From: Thalassotalea litorea
GTDB lineage: Bacteria; Pseudomonadota; Gammaproteobacteria; Enterobacterales; Alteromonadaceae
NCBI RefSeq assembly: GCF_005843925.1
Contig: NZ_VCBC01000008.1
Span: 124,001 to 188,000 of the forward strand
Direction of reading: 5' to 3'
DNA length: 64,000 nt
The position numbers and the translations under genes are program-made. Shown piece after piece: positions 35,525-45,049 of the stretch; positions within the stretch are counted from its first letter, which is position 1, and every line of letters begins with the position of its first letter. The notes beneath the pieces are model-generated. The model saw only the letters and a list, made by a program, of their open reading frames with translations, did not search any database and had not been told where the DNA came from.

Positions 35525-36445
35525 ATGGCAAATTCCGGAAAAACAAAGTCAGCAACCCGTCAGGTTTATTGCGAACCCTATTGCATCGAGCAGGGGCTGA
35601 CCTTTGAAGTTCATCATGTGCGTTATTTGCCAGATGATCATTATTCCTGCCTGATGCACTTTCATGAGGTGCACGAATTTATTATTTTTGAGCAGGTTGA
35701 TGGGTTTTATCTGAACATGCGTGGCCAATCTGCCATTGCTGATAACAGTGTGGTGTTCACCCCTGCGATGGAAAGCCACGATTTCGAATTATCGACGGGT
35801 GAAAAAAGCTGGTATATCGTTCAGTTCTTACCCTCATTATTCAATCATGGTGAACTCAAAACATTAGCCACACTATTTAATAATGCGCAAAACTTGCACC
35901 CCAAAGAAACGCAGACAAATCACGGGAAAGACGTTCATCAGCGTTTATTGACCCTGGTAAAATGGTTGCAGCAAAGCTATAAGCAAGACCCTCATAGTGC
36001 TCACAGTCAGGCACTGATCAGGTTGTTAATTCTTACCGTCGCGGAATTTTATCAGCCTTTGCAACAGCAAGAGCAGACGGCGTTGCCGGTTCGTGACGGT
36101 TTTGCCCGTCTGGCACCCTTGATGGGACTATTTAAAAATGATGAGAACATTGAGCTGACCTTAGAGCAAGCCGCTGAAAAATGTTTTTTATCACCGTCGT
36201 ATTTTTCACGTCTTTTCAAACGCGTATTTCGCTGTAACTATTCCGAGTACGTGGTGCGCCACAAACTGGCAATTGCCGCCAGACAATTAAGCCAAAGTGA
36301 GCGCTCAATTACCCAGATAAGCTACGATTTAGGCTTTGCCAACCCGTCACATTTTATTGCCCAGTTCAAAAAAACGTATCAGGAAACGCCATTACAGTTT
36401 CGTAAAAAACTGTTAACCCATATCAGCGACGGCCAGTGGAATTAA
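35525..36445 (+). CDS. AraC-family transcriptional regulator
   Basis: The 306-residue protein has an N-terminal cupin-like ligand-binding domain (about 15-110, with HFHEVHEFIIF). The C-terminal AraC double helix-turn-helix (about 205-300) includes LSPSYFSRLFKRVF and ISYDLGFANPSHFIAQFKKTY. AraC proteins of this layout sense a small molecule and usually activate. It is divergent from the formaldehyde-type alcohol dehydrogenase and esterase genes, its probable targets. A TTG nine codons earlier is open, but the ATG at 35525 is preferred. No GntR-type operator lies between the two divergent genes. Confidence 0.85.
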   Translation: MANSGKTKSATRQVYCEPYCIEQGLTFEVHHVRYLPDDHYSCLMHFHEVHEFIIFEQVDGFYLNMRGQSAIADNSVVFTPAMESHDFELSTGEKSWYIVQFLPSLFNHGELKTLATLFNNAQNLHPKETQTNHGKDVHQRLLTLVKWLQQSYKQDPHSAHSQALIRLLILTVAEFYQPLQQQEQTALPVRDGFARLAPLMGLFKNDENIELTLEQAAEKCFLSPSYFSRLFKRVFRCNYSEYVVRHKLAIAARQLSQSERSITQISYDLGFANPSHFIAQFKKTYQETPLQFRKKLLTHISDGQWN

Positions 36446-37099
36446 AATATCAGTTACCGAGACACCCACTGTAATCAAACGGCAAAGTTATTAAGACACC
36501 CATGGTAATTACGGCCAAAAATTAACAAGACACCCACTGTAATTAAACCGAAAGGCTTGTTTTCCGACTTCGACACAAAAGCCATAACTGAAGGAGGAGG
36601 AAAACTTGCAAGCACCATTTATCCCAGTGTTTAATAACAATCGATAACCGCCAAATCGATTTGCAATTCAAAACAGATTATTAGCTGCACCTATTGAGTT
36701 AACAGGCGCCATGCTATGCGTCCTGATGGACGTATGTTAAAACCTTATCAAGACACCCATTGTAACGTCGCAAATAAGCCATACAGTTTTTAGAAATCTA
36801 ACAGAATGCAACTCGAAGAATTACATGCATAATTCTCCGCTTTTAGGGCCATAAACTTTGCATATTACGGTGGGTGTCCATGTAAGAACTCGCATTCGTT
36901 GCCGTGGGTGTCTTAATAAAATCACAGTTAAAAACGTTAGCTGAGTCGCGCAATGAAATGAGTTAGGTAAATGCGAGCTAAACAGGTGTTAATTGATGCA
37001 ATGGGTGAAACTGCAAGGTATTAGATAGAAAGTGAGGGAGCTAGCCAAAGTGGCTCTGGCTAGCGTTTGTTGAAGCCTCAAATGGGCGGACAATTGTTT
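36446..37099. repeat. Intergenic region with six copies of an AAGACACCCA repeat
   Basis: No gene is seen in these 650 bases. A 15-18 bp unit, consensus AAGACACCCACTGTAATT, occurs four times on the plus strand (36460-36475, 36493-36510, 36527-36544, 36750-36766) and twice inverted (36864-36878 and 36902-36913). Spacings are irregular and both orientations occur, so it is not a CRISPR array. The layout fits flanks of a decayed mobile element or a REP-like repeat whose transposase has been lost. The stretch lies between the AraC gene and the 3' end of GH86. Confidence 0.6.
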
Positions 37100-39472
37100 C
37101 TATTGAATTGTCCGGCCAAGAGGTTGTTCAGTGTTAAATACCTGCAATGCGGTGCTGGCGACAAATCCACCGGTATCGCTAAAGCGGATGCTGATATCAT
37201 TGTTTTCAGCCAGGGCTGAATAAGGCACTGGTATTTCGATCACGCCGTAAAAGCCATCGCGTGCAACTGAGCTTTTGCCCATTTGCTGATCATAACCGCG
37301 AAAATCTTTCGGAACATTTAAGCTCGTGCCGTTGATGGATACCTCCGGCAATAGCGATTTTCCATGATCGCGACCAATACCTAATCGTAATATCGCTTCG
37401 CCATGGTCATCTAAAACAATGCCATTTAGCGTGTTGGTAATGAGTTCATTAGCAACGATTGCCTGCTTGTAGCTTTCACCATAATACTTGGTTTCTGCAA
37501 CAGTCTTAGCCAACGCCGGTGCGCTATCAAACGTCACTTTAACAATCATGGTACTTTCAGCACCTAAGGTTATCACCTCGGGCAATTCGTTATACGCCGA
37601 CTCAACAATTGCCGATGCCTGAGTGGCATTATCTACGGTGGTTAGGTGCTTAACTTCAACCTTGCTTATATTGGCACTGTCTAATCCAAAGGCATTGAGG
37701 TTAATATCCGTGTCGGTAAATTCGAGACTATTGAGAATGATATGTGCGGTTTTTTCATCGACATAGGCATCCACCTGAATGTCCAAATCACTGGCTTTTG
37801 TTTCAATGCGGGTACCATTTACCTCAGACCATAACTGATAAAACTGTATCAGATCTGAATATACCCATTTGTCACCGGCAGCATCGCCATCACGCTCAAA
37901 TTTTTGCACCATTAACCTTGGGCCATAAGGTACCTCGGTACGACCCCATTCCGCTTTAACCACAATAAATGGAATGGTTTTAAGGATCATGTCCGGGCGC
38001 TCCATAAACTGCATCAGCATCGAGTTAATCGCTCGCATCTGCAATGTGTTGCGCTCAGGGTTCCAGCCTTGCTTAAACATCGAGTGAATTGCGGCGCCAT
38101 ATTCAGAAATGACTAGCGGTCTCGTTTCCCCAAACTTAAGTAACGAATAGTGCTCAAGCATATCCATTGTCGCTTCGGCGTTACTGCCCTTGCGATATTG
38201 CTCTTTATTTTGAAAGGCAGGGAAGTCATATAAATGGATTGCATAGAAATCCATATTCTCTCCGGCGATATCGATAAAGGCTTTATCTCTTTCTTCCCAG
38301 CGCTCGAAGTTATCCCAATCAAAATTCGGGAACGCTACCGTGTATCCACCTACCTGAACATCAGGGTTTGTTTTGCGGATTTCATTGGCTACGGCATTGT
38401 GAAATTCAAAGATCTTTGCAGGCTCTACCTGATCAGACTGACCTTCGCGATCGGTTACCAGATCGTACAATGGCTCGTTCATCACTTCCACATATGGCGG
38501 TTTAACCTGACCATTAGCGACATTATCATTCGGATTTGGATCGAAATATTTGCTGACATACTGACCCATATAATGACCCGTCGCGGTACCAAAAGGTTCT
38601 GCGACTGTGTCGGTTTGCGATAGTGCCCAGCCTTGAGCGGTAAGGGTACCGTCTGGCCAATAAGGGTGTTGCTGGGCACCTACCACCATACCAAGGGCGC
38701 GGTGTTGAAGCGACCTTATGGTATCCCAGTGGGTACCTGTGTAGTTATTAAATCCCCATTTTTGGCCATTACCCCGGGTCGTCGCATCCGCTTCGGACGC
38801 AAATCCTGGACGAGAAGCATCTTCTGCAATCTGGCTTAACTGCCAGGTCATGCCGCCGGTGTTTCGGCCAAAGTAAACATCATAACCGTTAGCAAATGAT
38901 TCGAGCAGGTTTGGATCTTCGTTTTCCGCATTGGCACTATGAACATTACCTCCGCGCCAGCCGTTTTCGGTGATATCGGCGTGGATGGTAATAAACTTGT
39001 CCCTGGAAAACTCGCTGACACCGCCAACCTTGTGCACCGTATCAAAGTTGATGTCGACAACAACGCCTGAAAATACCGACCCTGTGGTTACGATAAAGGT
39101 TGCGTTCACGCCGCCAATCGTTAGCGATAATTGCGTACTGGTATCATCCATTGTCGATGACTTAATCCGCACCTTTACATTATCGCCGCTGTTTACCTGA
39201 CCGGCAGAAGAGGTAAATTCGCCATCATTTACTGAGTATTCACCACCACTGATGCTGATATCGGTGGCAGTACTAATGCCGGTTACGGTAATACTCTGTG
39301 ATTCAATCCAGGTATTGCTGGCAGCATCCGTAACACTGGCAAAACTAAATTGGGCGGGTATTGTGTCTTCCACCTTTAGCGGTTTTTGTGAATCATCGCC
39401 ACCGGAGCCGCCGCAACCAGTTAAGGTAAGTGCTAGGGTTGTTGAAATCGCGATTAGGCTTTTTTTATACAT
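37100..39472 (-). CDS. GH86 endo-acting beta-agarase/beta-porphyranase, lipoprotein
   Basis: The 790-residue enzyme carries a lipoprotein signal with LTGC (Cys20) followed by Gly/Asp residues. An Ig-like domain (about 35-130) is followed by a TIM-barrel catalytic domain (about 135-560) and C-terminal beta-sandwich domains. The acid/base is Glu333 in VEVMNEPLYD, and the probable nucleophile is Glu457 in VISEYGA. These fit GH86, whose members hydrolyse agarose or porphyran internally. A surface location is likely, where it would produce oligosaccharides for the TonB receptor. Its ATG lies one base after the stop codon of an FG-GAP/ASPIC gene, so the two are translationally linked. Agarase versus porphyranase specificity cannot be decided here. 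Confidence 0.85.
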   Translation of the reverse strand: MYKKSLIAISTTLALTLTGCGGSGGDDSQKPLKVEDTIPAQFSFASVTDAASNTWIESQSITVTGISTATDISISGGEYSVNDGEFTSSAGQVNSGDNVKVRIKSSTMDDTSTQLSLTIGGVNATFIVTTGSVFSGVVVDINFDTVHKVGGVSEFSRDKFITIHADITENGWRGGNVHSANAENEDPNLLESFANGYDVYFGRNTGGMTWQLSQIAEDASRPGFASEADATTRGNGQKWGFNNYTGTHWDTIRSLQHRALGMVVGAQQHPYWPDGTLTAQGWALSQTDTVAEPFGTATGHYMGQYVSKYFDPNPNDNVANGQVKPPYVEVMNEPLYDLVTDREGQSDQVEPAKIFEFHNAVANEIRKTNPDVQVGGYTVAFPNFDWDNFERWEERDKAFIDIAGENMDFYAIHLYDFPAFQNKEQYRKGSNAEATMDMLEHYSLLKFGETRPLVISEYGAAIHSMFKQGWNPERNTLQMRAINSMLMQFMERPDMILKTIPFIVVKAEWGRTEVPYGPRLMVQKFERDGDAAGDKWVYSDLIQFYQLWSEVNGTRIETKASDLDIQVDAYVDEKTAHIILNSLEFTDTDINLNAFGLDSANISKVEVKHLTTVDNATQASAIVESAYNELPEVITLGAESTMIVKVTFDSAPALAKTVAETKYYGESYKQAIVANELITNTLNGIVLDDHGEAILRLGIGRDHGKSLLPEVSINGTSLNVPKDFRGYDQQMGKSSVARDGFYGVIEIPVPYSALAENNDISIRFSDTGGFVASTALQVFNTEQPLGRTIQ

Positions 39473-39473
39473 A

Positions 39474-41462
39474 TTATTTACCCTTACCTGGCGCGATCAG
39501 TCGCTGTCCCAGGAATACTTGCTGATTTATTGTTATATCGTTAATTTCTTGAATAGAACCATCGCGCCACTGCACAACAATCTTCTCTACGCTCTCATCT
39601 TCGCCCAAACCAAAGTGCAGCGTGTTAATAAGAGATTGTGAGTGGCTAGCCGACTGGCTGTTGACAAACCGAGTCTGGGTTGAAGTAGCGCTGACCAAAG
39701 TGACTTTAGCGCCAATGGGATCGATAGCGTCGATGTTATTGACGGAGTAGCCAATTTCAACGCGGATAAAGTTGTGCTGATTTTGCAACTGGTTGGCAAA
39801 CAAATGCCAACGGCCATTGTCATCATCACCGCTTAAAATGTCGATTTTGCCATCAAGGTTAAAGTCGAACGCAGCCCCCATATCACCATGGGCTTTGGCT
39901 GGTAGGTGGGTGGCGCCGTGTTCTGTGTTTTGATTAAAACGCTTACCTTGATTTAGCATCAATACATCTGCCTGACGCTGCGTTAAGGTACCGAATCGAT
40001 AAACAAAGAAATCACTACGACCGTCGTTATCAAAGTCACCAGTAATTACCCCTTGATTATTGTCTTTGCTAAGTGGTGGCAACCGATGAGATGCATCAGC
40101 GAATCTAACCTGAGGTTTTTTATTTTTAGCATTTGCATGAGCCTCACCCATCAAGAGTACGTCAGCGATACCGGGCGTTTGCGGATCAAAGTCGGCCGTA
40201 AAGGAATCGACGCCAATAACGGAAGCACGAATATCCCAGGCCACATTGGATGCAAGATGCCAGGCTAAACGCCATTGATGTTTACCTTCTTGGTTTTGTC
40301 CAAGATACCCTAAGTACCAACCGGTTTTATCTAGCTGATTTGGAAAGCCCTGCGCTTGCTTGGCCTTGATGGCAGTCATATCGGTAACTTCAGCAATGGT
40401 CATTTTATCTTTACCCAGATACAGAGGGAGGGCTGTGACGTTTCGGTCTCTTGGAAAGTGATAAAAGTCGCTTAGGTAAACTTGCCGATCACCGGTGAAT
40501 GTGACGCCATCTTGACTTTTATTCCCCTCGTCACGTAAATCCAGGCGTCTGTGGCTTTGGTCATATTCAATACTATTATTGGCAATTTGATATAGCGCTT
40601 TGCCACGAGCCAAATAATAATCCATCAGTCCGTCATTATTGACATCCGCTTCCGCAATCGCATTGACATAGGCTAGCTCTGACAACTCGCTGGGCAATAG
40701 GTCATGGGTAACGTCTGAAAACGAAAAATTGCTACTGGCCTGAAGGATGACCAAGGGGGTATAAGGTGCAAAACCCAGTAAATCCGGGCGACCGTCGTCA
40801 TTTAGATCGGTAATGAATACCCGCTCGGCATCCATCTGTTCAAACACCGGACTTGGTCGATACTTGAACGTATCATTACCTAAGTTTTCAAACAGAATAT
40901 TCCTCGGGCCTTTCTCACCTTGGATCTGCGTTGCATTGATTTGCAGAAAATCGAGATCACCATCAGCATCTAAATCAAGCCAACGCACCGAGCGGCCGCG
41001 CGCGCCCATATCGGCAATGCCGGCTTGAACCGTAATATCTACAAATTTACCTTGTTGGTTTTTTAACAATCTTGGCGGTTGTGGCTGACTGCCATTGCCT
41101 CCACCAAGGGAAACAAGAAAGTCCAGATCGCCATCACCATCGTAGTCTCCGGGGGCAATACCATGGGCATCCCACTGACCAATTGGTGTTTGGTGTTTTA
41201 ACAGGGTGTTGTCTTTTTGAGAGAAATAAAGATAGGCAGGGTGTTGATCATGATTTGGCAACACGAAATCCAGTCTGCCATCCTGATCCACGTCAGCGAC
41301 ACTTGGCCCGCCATATTTCCAGCTGGTTGGCTCGGCAAGACCGATGGAATCGCTAATATCGATAAACATCGGCGGTTTGGAATCGGCTTTTACCTGAGCA
41401 GATGTCAGACTATACGAGACTGCGAGCAAGGCCAGGGCAGTGCGGAACCAATACGTTGTCAT
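39474..41462 (-). CDS. Exported FG-GAP/VCBS repeat protein with ASPIC/UnbV domain (CRTAC1-like)
   Basis: The 662-residue protein has a signal peptide (about 1-27). It is a predicted beta-propeller made of at least seven FG-GAP repeats, each with a calcium-binding DxDxDGxxD loop, for example DVDQDGRLDFVL, DYDGDGDLDFLV and DFDNDGRSDFFV. The C-terminus (about 575-655) is an ASPIC/UnbV domain ending in HFGLGEDESVEKIVVQWRDG. Proteins of this type bind polysaccharides or partner proteins at the cell surface; an enzymatic role is not established. It shares an operon with GH86, and a GntR-type operator (41517-41528) lies upstream. It may hold the agarase near its substrate. Confidence 0.85.
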   Translation of the reverse strand: MTTYWFRTALALLAVSYSLTSAQVKADSKPPMFIDISDSIGLAEPTSWKYGGPSVADVDQDGRLDFVLPNHDQHPAYLYFSQKDNTLLKHQTPIGQWDAHGIAPGDYDGDGDLDFLVSLGGGNGSQPQPPRLLKNQQGKFVDITVQAGIADMGARGRSVRWLDLDADGDLDFLQINATQIQGEKGPRNILFENLGNDTFKYRPSPVFEQMDAERVFITDLNDDGRPDLLGFAPYTPLVILQASSNFSFSDVTHDLLPSELSELAYVNAIAEADVNNDGLMDYYLARGKALYQIANNSIEYDQSHRRLDLRDEGNKSQDGVTFTGDRQVYLSDFYHFPRDRNVTALPLYLGKDKMTIAEVTDMTAIKAKQAQGFPNQLDKTGWYLGYLGQNQEGKHQWRLAWHLASNVAWDIRASVIGVDSFTADFDPQTPGIADVLLMGEAHANAKNKKPQVRFADASHRLPPLSKDNNQGVITGDFDNDGRSDFFVYRFGTLTQRQADVLMLNQGKRFNQNTEHGATHLPAKAHGDMGAAFDFNLDGKIDILSGDDDNGRWHLFANQLQNQHNFIRVEIGYSVNNIDAIDPIGAKVTLVSATSTQTRFVNSQSASHSQSLINTLHFGLGEDESVEKIVVQWRDGSIQEINDITINQQVFLGQRLIAPGKGK

Positions 41463-41516
41463 TTCAATCCTATTCTTGTTATTTAGTCTTAATTGCGCTC
41501 AAATTGAACAATGTAA

Positions 41517-41528
41517 ATTGTTGACAAT
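41517..41528. promoter_or_regulatory. GntR-type operator before the FG-GAP/GH86 operon
   Basis: ATTGTTGACAAT differs at one position from the perfect ATTGTTAACAAT palindrome. It starts 55 bases upstream of the FG-GAP gene. Confidence 0.7.
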
Positions 41529-41541
41529 ATGTGTGAGCGAT

Positions 41542-41568
41542 AAAAAAAACACCCGCGAGGGTGTTTTT
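41542..41568 (-). terminator. Terminator of the GntR regulator gene
   Basis: A perfect 10-bp stem (41545-41554 with 41559-41568) with a four-base loop is followed by a run of eight T on the minus strand. It lies 17 bases past the gntR stop codon. Confidence 0.9.
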
Positions 41569-41584
41569 CGTGAATAATAACCTG

Positions 41585-42199
41585 CTATTTAATATTCGCT
41601 TTCACGGCTTTGCTCGCCAATTTAACATCGCCTGCTTTCAGCGCATCGAGAATTCGGCTATGTTCATCAACACATTGCGAGCTGCTGCTGATACGCTTGT
41701 AATTTAAGCGCATACGCATCACATACGGATACCAGATATTCACCAATTCATCACCGCCGGCTTTATTAATTAAATAGCGATGGAATGAAATATCAATTTT
41801 GGTGACTTCCGCATAGTCTTCGGCATCCAGGGCTTTTTGCAAATCCGCCAGGATAGCTTCCAACTCGGTAATTTCCTGTTCGCTCAATGTGTCATTGATT
41901 TGTTCAATGGCAAAGACTTCGATTTCACGACGAAGCTTTATCATCAACTTTTGCATGCTGGGATCCAACACACTATTTACCGAGGCACCACAATTATTCT
42001 TTGAGATCAGCAAACCTTCTTTGGTCAGCTGTAAAATCACGTCACGGATAGGACCGCGTGATAAACCAAAGCGATTGGCCAGCTCGGTTTCGTTTAGCTT
42101 AGTATTTGGTGGAAACGCACCTGAGATAATATCCGTACGCAACTGCTCTGCGATTTGGTCTTTAACGGATAAAATTTTCGTTGTCCGTGATGTTGCCAT
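41585..42199 (-). CDS. GntR/FadR-class (FCD domain) regulator of the agar locus
   Basis: The 204-residue regulator has an N-terminal winged helix (about 10-70; NETELANRFGLSRGPIRDVILQL is its recognition part) and an all-helical FCD effector domain. Metal-binding His/Asp residues are seen in DISFHRYLI and late VDEHSRIL. FCD regulators usually bind acidic sugars or organic acids and repress until the ligand appears. The palindrome ATTGTTAACAAT recurs in front of five transcription units here, and a TTGTCGACAA variant precedes this gene, so it is the best candidate regulator. The ATG at 42199 is chosen because AAGGA lies seven bases upstream; a TTG six codons earlier is open. Confidence 0.85.
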   Translation of the reverse strand: MATSRTTKILSVKDQIAEQLRTDIISGAFPPNTKLNETELANRFGLSRGPIRDVILQLTKEGLLISKNNCGASVNSVLDPSMQKLMIKLRREIEVFAIEQINDTLSEQEITELEAILADLQKALDAEDYAEVTKIDISFHRYLINKAGGDELVNIWYPYVMRMRLNYKRISSSSQCVDEHSRILDALKAGDVKLASKAVKANIK

Positions 42200-42272
42200 G
42201 TACTTGTCCTTAATCAATCCTATACCTTATTGTAAAGACACCAACTACTCTTGACAATTGTAAAATAATTTA

Positions 42273-42282
42273 TTGTCGACAA
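42273..42282. promoter_or_regulatory. Variant GntR-type operator before the regulator gene
   Basis: TTGTCGACAA is a perfect 10-bp palindrome that keeps the TTGT...ACAA half sites but has a CG centre. It lies 74 bases upstream of the regulator's start and would allow autoregulation. Confidence 0.5.
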
Positions 42283-42331
42283 AAAACAGCGTTAATAGGC
42301 CAATTTATGTGTTTTTATAGTGGTTTACAGG

Positions 42332-42365
42332 ATGGTCGACTCTAAAAATAGAAAGTGTCGACCAT
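42332..42365. promoter_or_regulatory. 9-bp inverted repeat ATGGTCGAC..GTCGACCAT
   Basis: Two arms (42332-42340 and 42357-42365) pair perfectly across a 16-base spacer, upstream of the GntR regulator. The 25-bp distance between arms is unusual for a terminator, and no T-run follows. It may be a site for another regulator. Confidence 0.4.
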
Positions 42366-42449
42366 AATATATCGTTCTTTGTGTTTTTTGTTAACACGCG
42401 GATTATGGCTAATGAAAGCACAATAATTCGTTGTTAATTTTCACATCGA

Positions 42450-44816
42450 TTACTTTGAGTCGCGACTAAAGCGACGCTCATAAATATAACTATTTACTTC
42501 AGTAGCAGCATCGACGATCGGCTGATAGGGCTGATCGGTGACACTAATAAAACCGACATTATAATTTTCTCCATCGTAGGCTCGACCGGTGATTGGCGAG
42601 TCCATGTACTGGAACCAATGAGCGCCAACGAAGTAAGGGTTATCAATGACGGAGTTCATATAATCTTTATACATTTTAGCGCGGTCCTGCTGGTCCGCCG
42701 CATGGATTAAACCTGGATGATACAGACCAGAATCTGAGGCACCTATATGCCACTCACCGATAATGGCAGGCATGTCAATTTCTTCCATAAACTTCCATTT
42801 GCTTTCGACTAGCCCTTCTTTATAGGAGTTAAAGCTAATCACATCGACAAATTTGGCTGACGACTCGACCACTTCTTTAGGCATACCCCAGTCAGGAAAA
42901 CGTGCGCCCATGTACATATGGTTTGGCATGTATTTAACCATCGCCTTTTTCACTGTGGCGAAATACTTATCTGCGTAGGTTGAAAGCAAGGTAGCAAAAT
43001 CAATGACTTGTCCTGCGTGATTGACATCCCCTTCAAACCCTTGGTTAAGTGCTTCCCAACTTGCGATTTCACTGCCCCAGGCATTGTTAAGCTCCTGAAT
43101 ATTCGCGTATTTGTCTTTTAGTACTTTCATAAATGCGGCTTTGGTGGGGACATCATTACCATCGCGGGCCAGGGTATGTAAAACAATACCGTAGTGCGAG
43201 GATAGGCTGTCCGGGCGACCAAAGCTCTTTTCATTATCGATAAAGACACCCACGCACCAGGGGTTGTTTTTCACCTCGTCAGACACTTGTTTTAACGTAA
43301 CCATGGCGCGCTCTTCAAATTTAGGATCGAACACATCAGGCAATGGTGCCCAAAAGTCGTTGCCGCTGGAAACGGTTTTGAAATCACCAATTATCCAGCC
43401 ATTGGCAAAATAAGGAACCTTGTTATTGTCGTAATACATAGGGTCGGTCCAGTTACCAAACGATGTAAACCCCCAGGTTAACATCCGACGAATGGTCACT
43501 TCGCGCCATACGGCTAAATAATCCGGGTCGATATCTGCGTATTTACGTTCTAGGTTAGCCGAGTAAAAGCTATAAGTTTCGCCATGTTGAAGTGGGCCGG
43601 AATGGGCACTACGACGGTAACCAAAGTGTTTGCCTAACGGCTCGTCATAAGACGGTAACCAGTTAAATAAGTCTTTTCGCAATTCTGATGCGACATAACG
43701 GGTAGCAATGGCCTTATCACTGACACGGTTTAATTTTTGCGAGTCTTCCGGGGTAAAATCACCGTCCTGGCGTTGATGAATAAGCCCTTGATCGAAATCA
43801 TAGCCTGTCATTGTTGAAGTATTGGATAGGCGTATGATATCAAGCCCGGTGGCGAAATAGGGATACCCTTGTGGGTCAACCATCATCCATTTGCCATTAA
43901 TTTTTTCGGTACGAAAATAGCCTGTAGCTGTTTGACGTGGTCCATTTTTCCAGCCGCCAAATTTAGATCGGCTGTCACTAAAGGACTCTTTTAATCCTGC
44001 AAATTCTTTATCGCGAGCAGTGATTAATTCTGCCTGATTATGAATTTTACCGGTAAATTCAAGCGTCGCATTCTGACCATATTTATCGACAATCCCAGTT
44101 AAAAAACTCGGATCCATAGGCGGATTTTCCCTGAGGCGGATATTGCTGATGGTAATGGTTTTATCATACAAAGCACTTTGTACGCTGAATGAAATTTTGC
44201 GAATATCAGACACATCGAGGTTCTTTTTACCCCATAAGGAAACAAACTGTGTTTCGTCACTTTCCCAGGTTGGTGGGTTTGAGCGAAGACCGGAGGTGAA
44301 ATTTAGCTCGACCTTTTCATCGCCATCCGGTGTCGCCAAATCGTGACCGGCTAACTTGGCGTAATAGGTAGACGCCGCTCCTACCGGGATGCTGACACTG
44401 CGCGTATAGGTGTCGTTATTGCCATCGGTAATGTCCAGATAAACCTGTACCGAATGTTGTCCTGGGTTGCCAATATCAAAGGCAATATTAAAATCCTGAT
44501 AGGCCTGCCAGTTCCAACCTGGCTCGGAAACAAACGTTACTGAGCTATAAGCGTTCTTTTGGGCGGCGAAGTTAACGGTTAAGGTGTCACTGTTCGCGTC
44601 ATAAATTGTATCTGCTTTGAAAGCTTTAATATTTTTGCTTCGTTGCTGAGCATCGGTTAGGTCAAATAAGCTAGCGAGCTTAACAGGTTCCTTCTCTGCT
44701 TCATTTTTGCTGTCGTTAGCGTTAGTATCAGAGGCAGGCTCTGGCGCGCTGCATCCCCACAAAGTGGCGCAAGACAATATACTGGCCAAGATGAGTTTTT
44801 TCGTTGTTAGCATCAT
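42450..44816 (-). CDS. GH50 beta-agarase, lipoprotein
   Basis: The 788-residue protein has a lipoprotein signal ending in LWGC (Cys22). A carbohydrate-binding-like beta-sandwich (about 45-240, with SVTFVSEPGWNWQAYQ) precedes a TIM-barrel catalytic domain (about 280-785). The acid/base Glu is in VFIDNEKSFGRPDS and the nucleophile Glu in AIIGEWHIGASD, as in GH50. GH50 enzymes are mostly exo-acting and release neoagarobiose, which fits the downstream GH117. The presumed location is the outer membrane or periplasm. It is divergent from the TonB receptor gene and carries its own GntR-type operator at 44868-44879. Confidence 0.9.
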   Translation of the reverse strand: MMLTTKKLILASILSCATLWGCSAPEPASDTNANDSKNEAEKEPVKLASLFDLTDAQQRSKNIKAFKADTIYDANSDTLTVNFAAQKNAYSSVTFVSEPGWNWQAYQDFNIAFDIGNPGQHSVQVYLDITDGNNDTYTRSVSIPVGAASTYYAKLAGHDLATPDGDEKVELNFTSGLRSNPPTWESDETQFVSLWGKKNLDVSDIRKISFSVQSALYDKTITISNIRLRENPPMDPSFLTGIVDKYGQNATLEFTGKIHNQAELITARDKEFAGLKESFSDSRSKFGGWKNGPRQTATGYFRTEKINGKWMMVDPQGYPYFATGLDIIRLSNTSTMTGYDFDQGLIHQRQDGDFTPEDSQKLNRVSDKAIATRYVASELRKDLFNWLPSYDEPLGKHFGYRRSAHSGPLQHGETYSFYSANLERKYADIDPDYLAVWREVTIRRMLTWGFTSFGNWTDPMYYDNNKVPYFANGWIIGDFKTVSSGNDFWAPLPDVFDPKFEERAMVTLKQVSDEVKNNPWCVGVFIDNEKSFGRPDSLSSHYGIVLHTLARDGNDVPTKAAFMKVLKDKYANIQELNNAWGSEIASWEALNQGFEGDVNHAGQVIDFATLLSTYADKYFATVKKAMVKYMPNHMYMGARFPDWGMPKEVVESSAKFVDVISFNSYKEGLVESKWKFMEEIDMPAIIGEWHIGASDSGLYHPGLIHAADQQDRAKMYKDYMNSVIDNPYFVGAHWFQYMDSPITGRAYDGENYNVGFISVTDQPYQPIVDAATEVNSYIYERRFSRDSK

Positions 44817-44867
44817 TATTCCTCTACTTGAATGGGTCGAGTATACCCAAGGAATTGTAAAAAGAAA

Positions 44868-44879
44868 ATTGTTAACAAT
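44868..44879. promoter_or_regulatory. GntR-type operator before GH50
   Basis: A perfect ATTGTTAACAAT palindrome, 52 bases upstream of the GH50 start. Confidence 0.75.
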
Positions 44880-45049
44880 AATTTTATTTTTTACAACCCT
44901 TGTTATGATATTGACGAGTCCACTGTTGCTGCTATTTACCCGTTTTTAGGACACCCCATAGCTAGGCTTTATTTGAAAATGATTATTGCACCTAACGTGT
45001 TGTAATAGTTGTATATATTTTCTCATCTATGTAAAGGGAGATATTTTTC

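Noticed and set aside
36460..36913. Possible CRISPR array
   Set aside because: The spacings are irregular, copies occur in both orientations, and no cas genes are present.
38234..38623. Open frame on the plus strand inside GH86
   Set aside because: It lies opposite a clear glycoside hydrolase gene and has no ribosome binding site or protein-like pattern.
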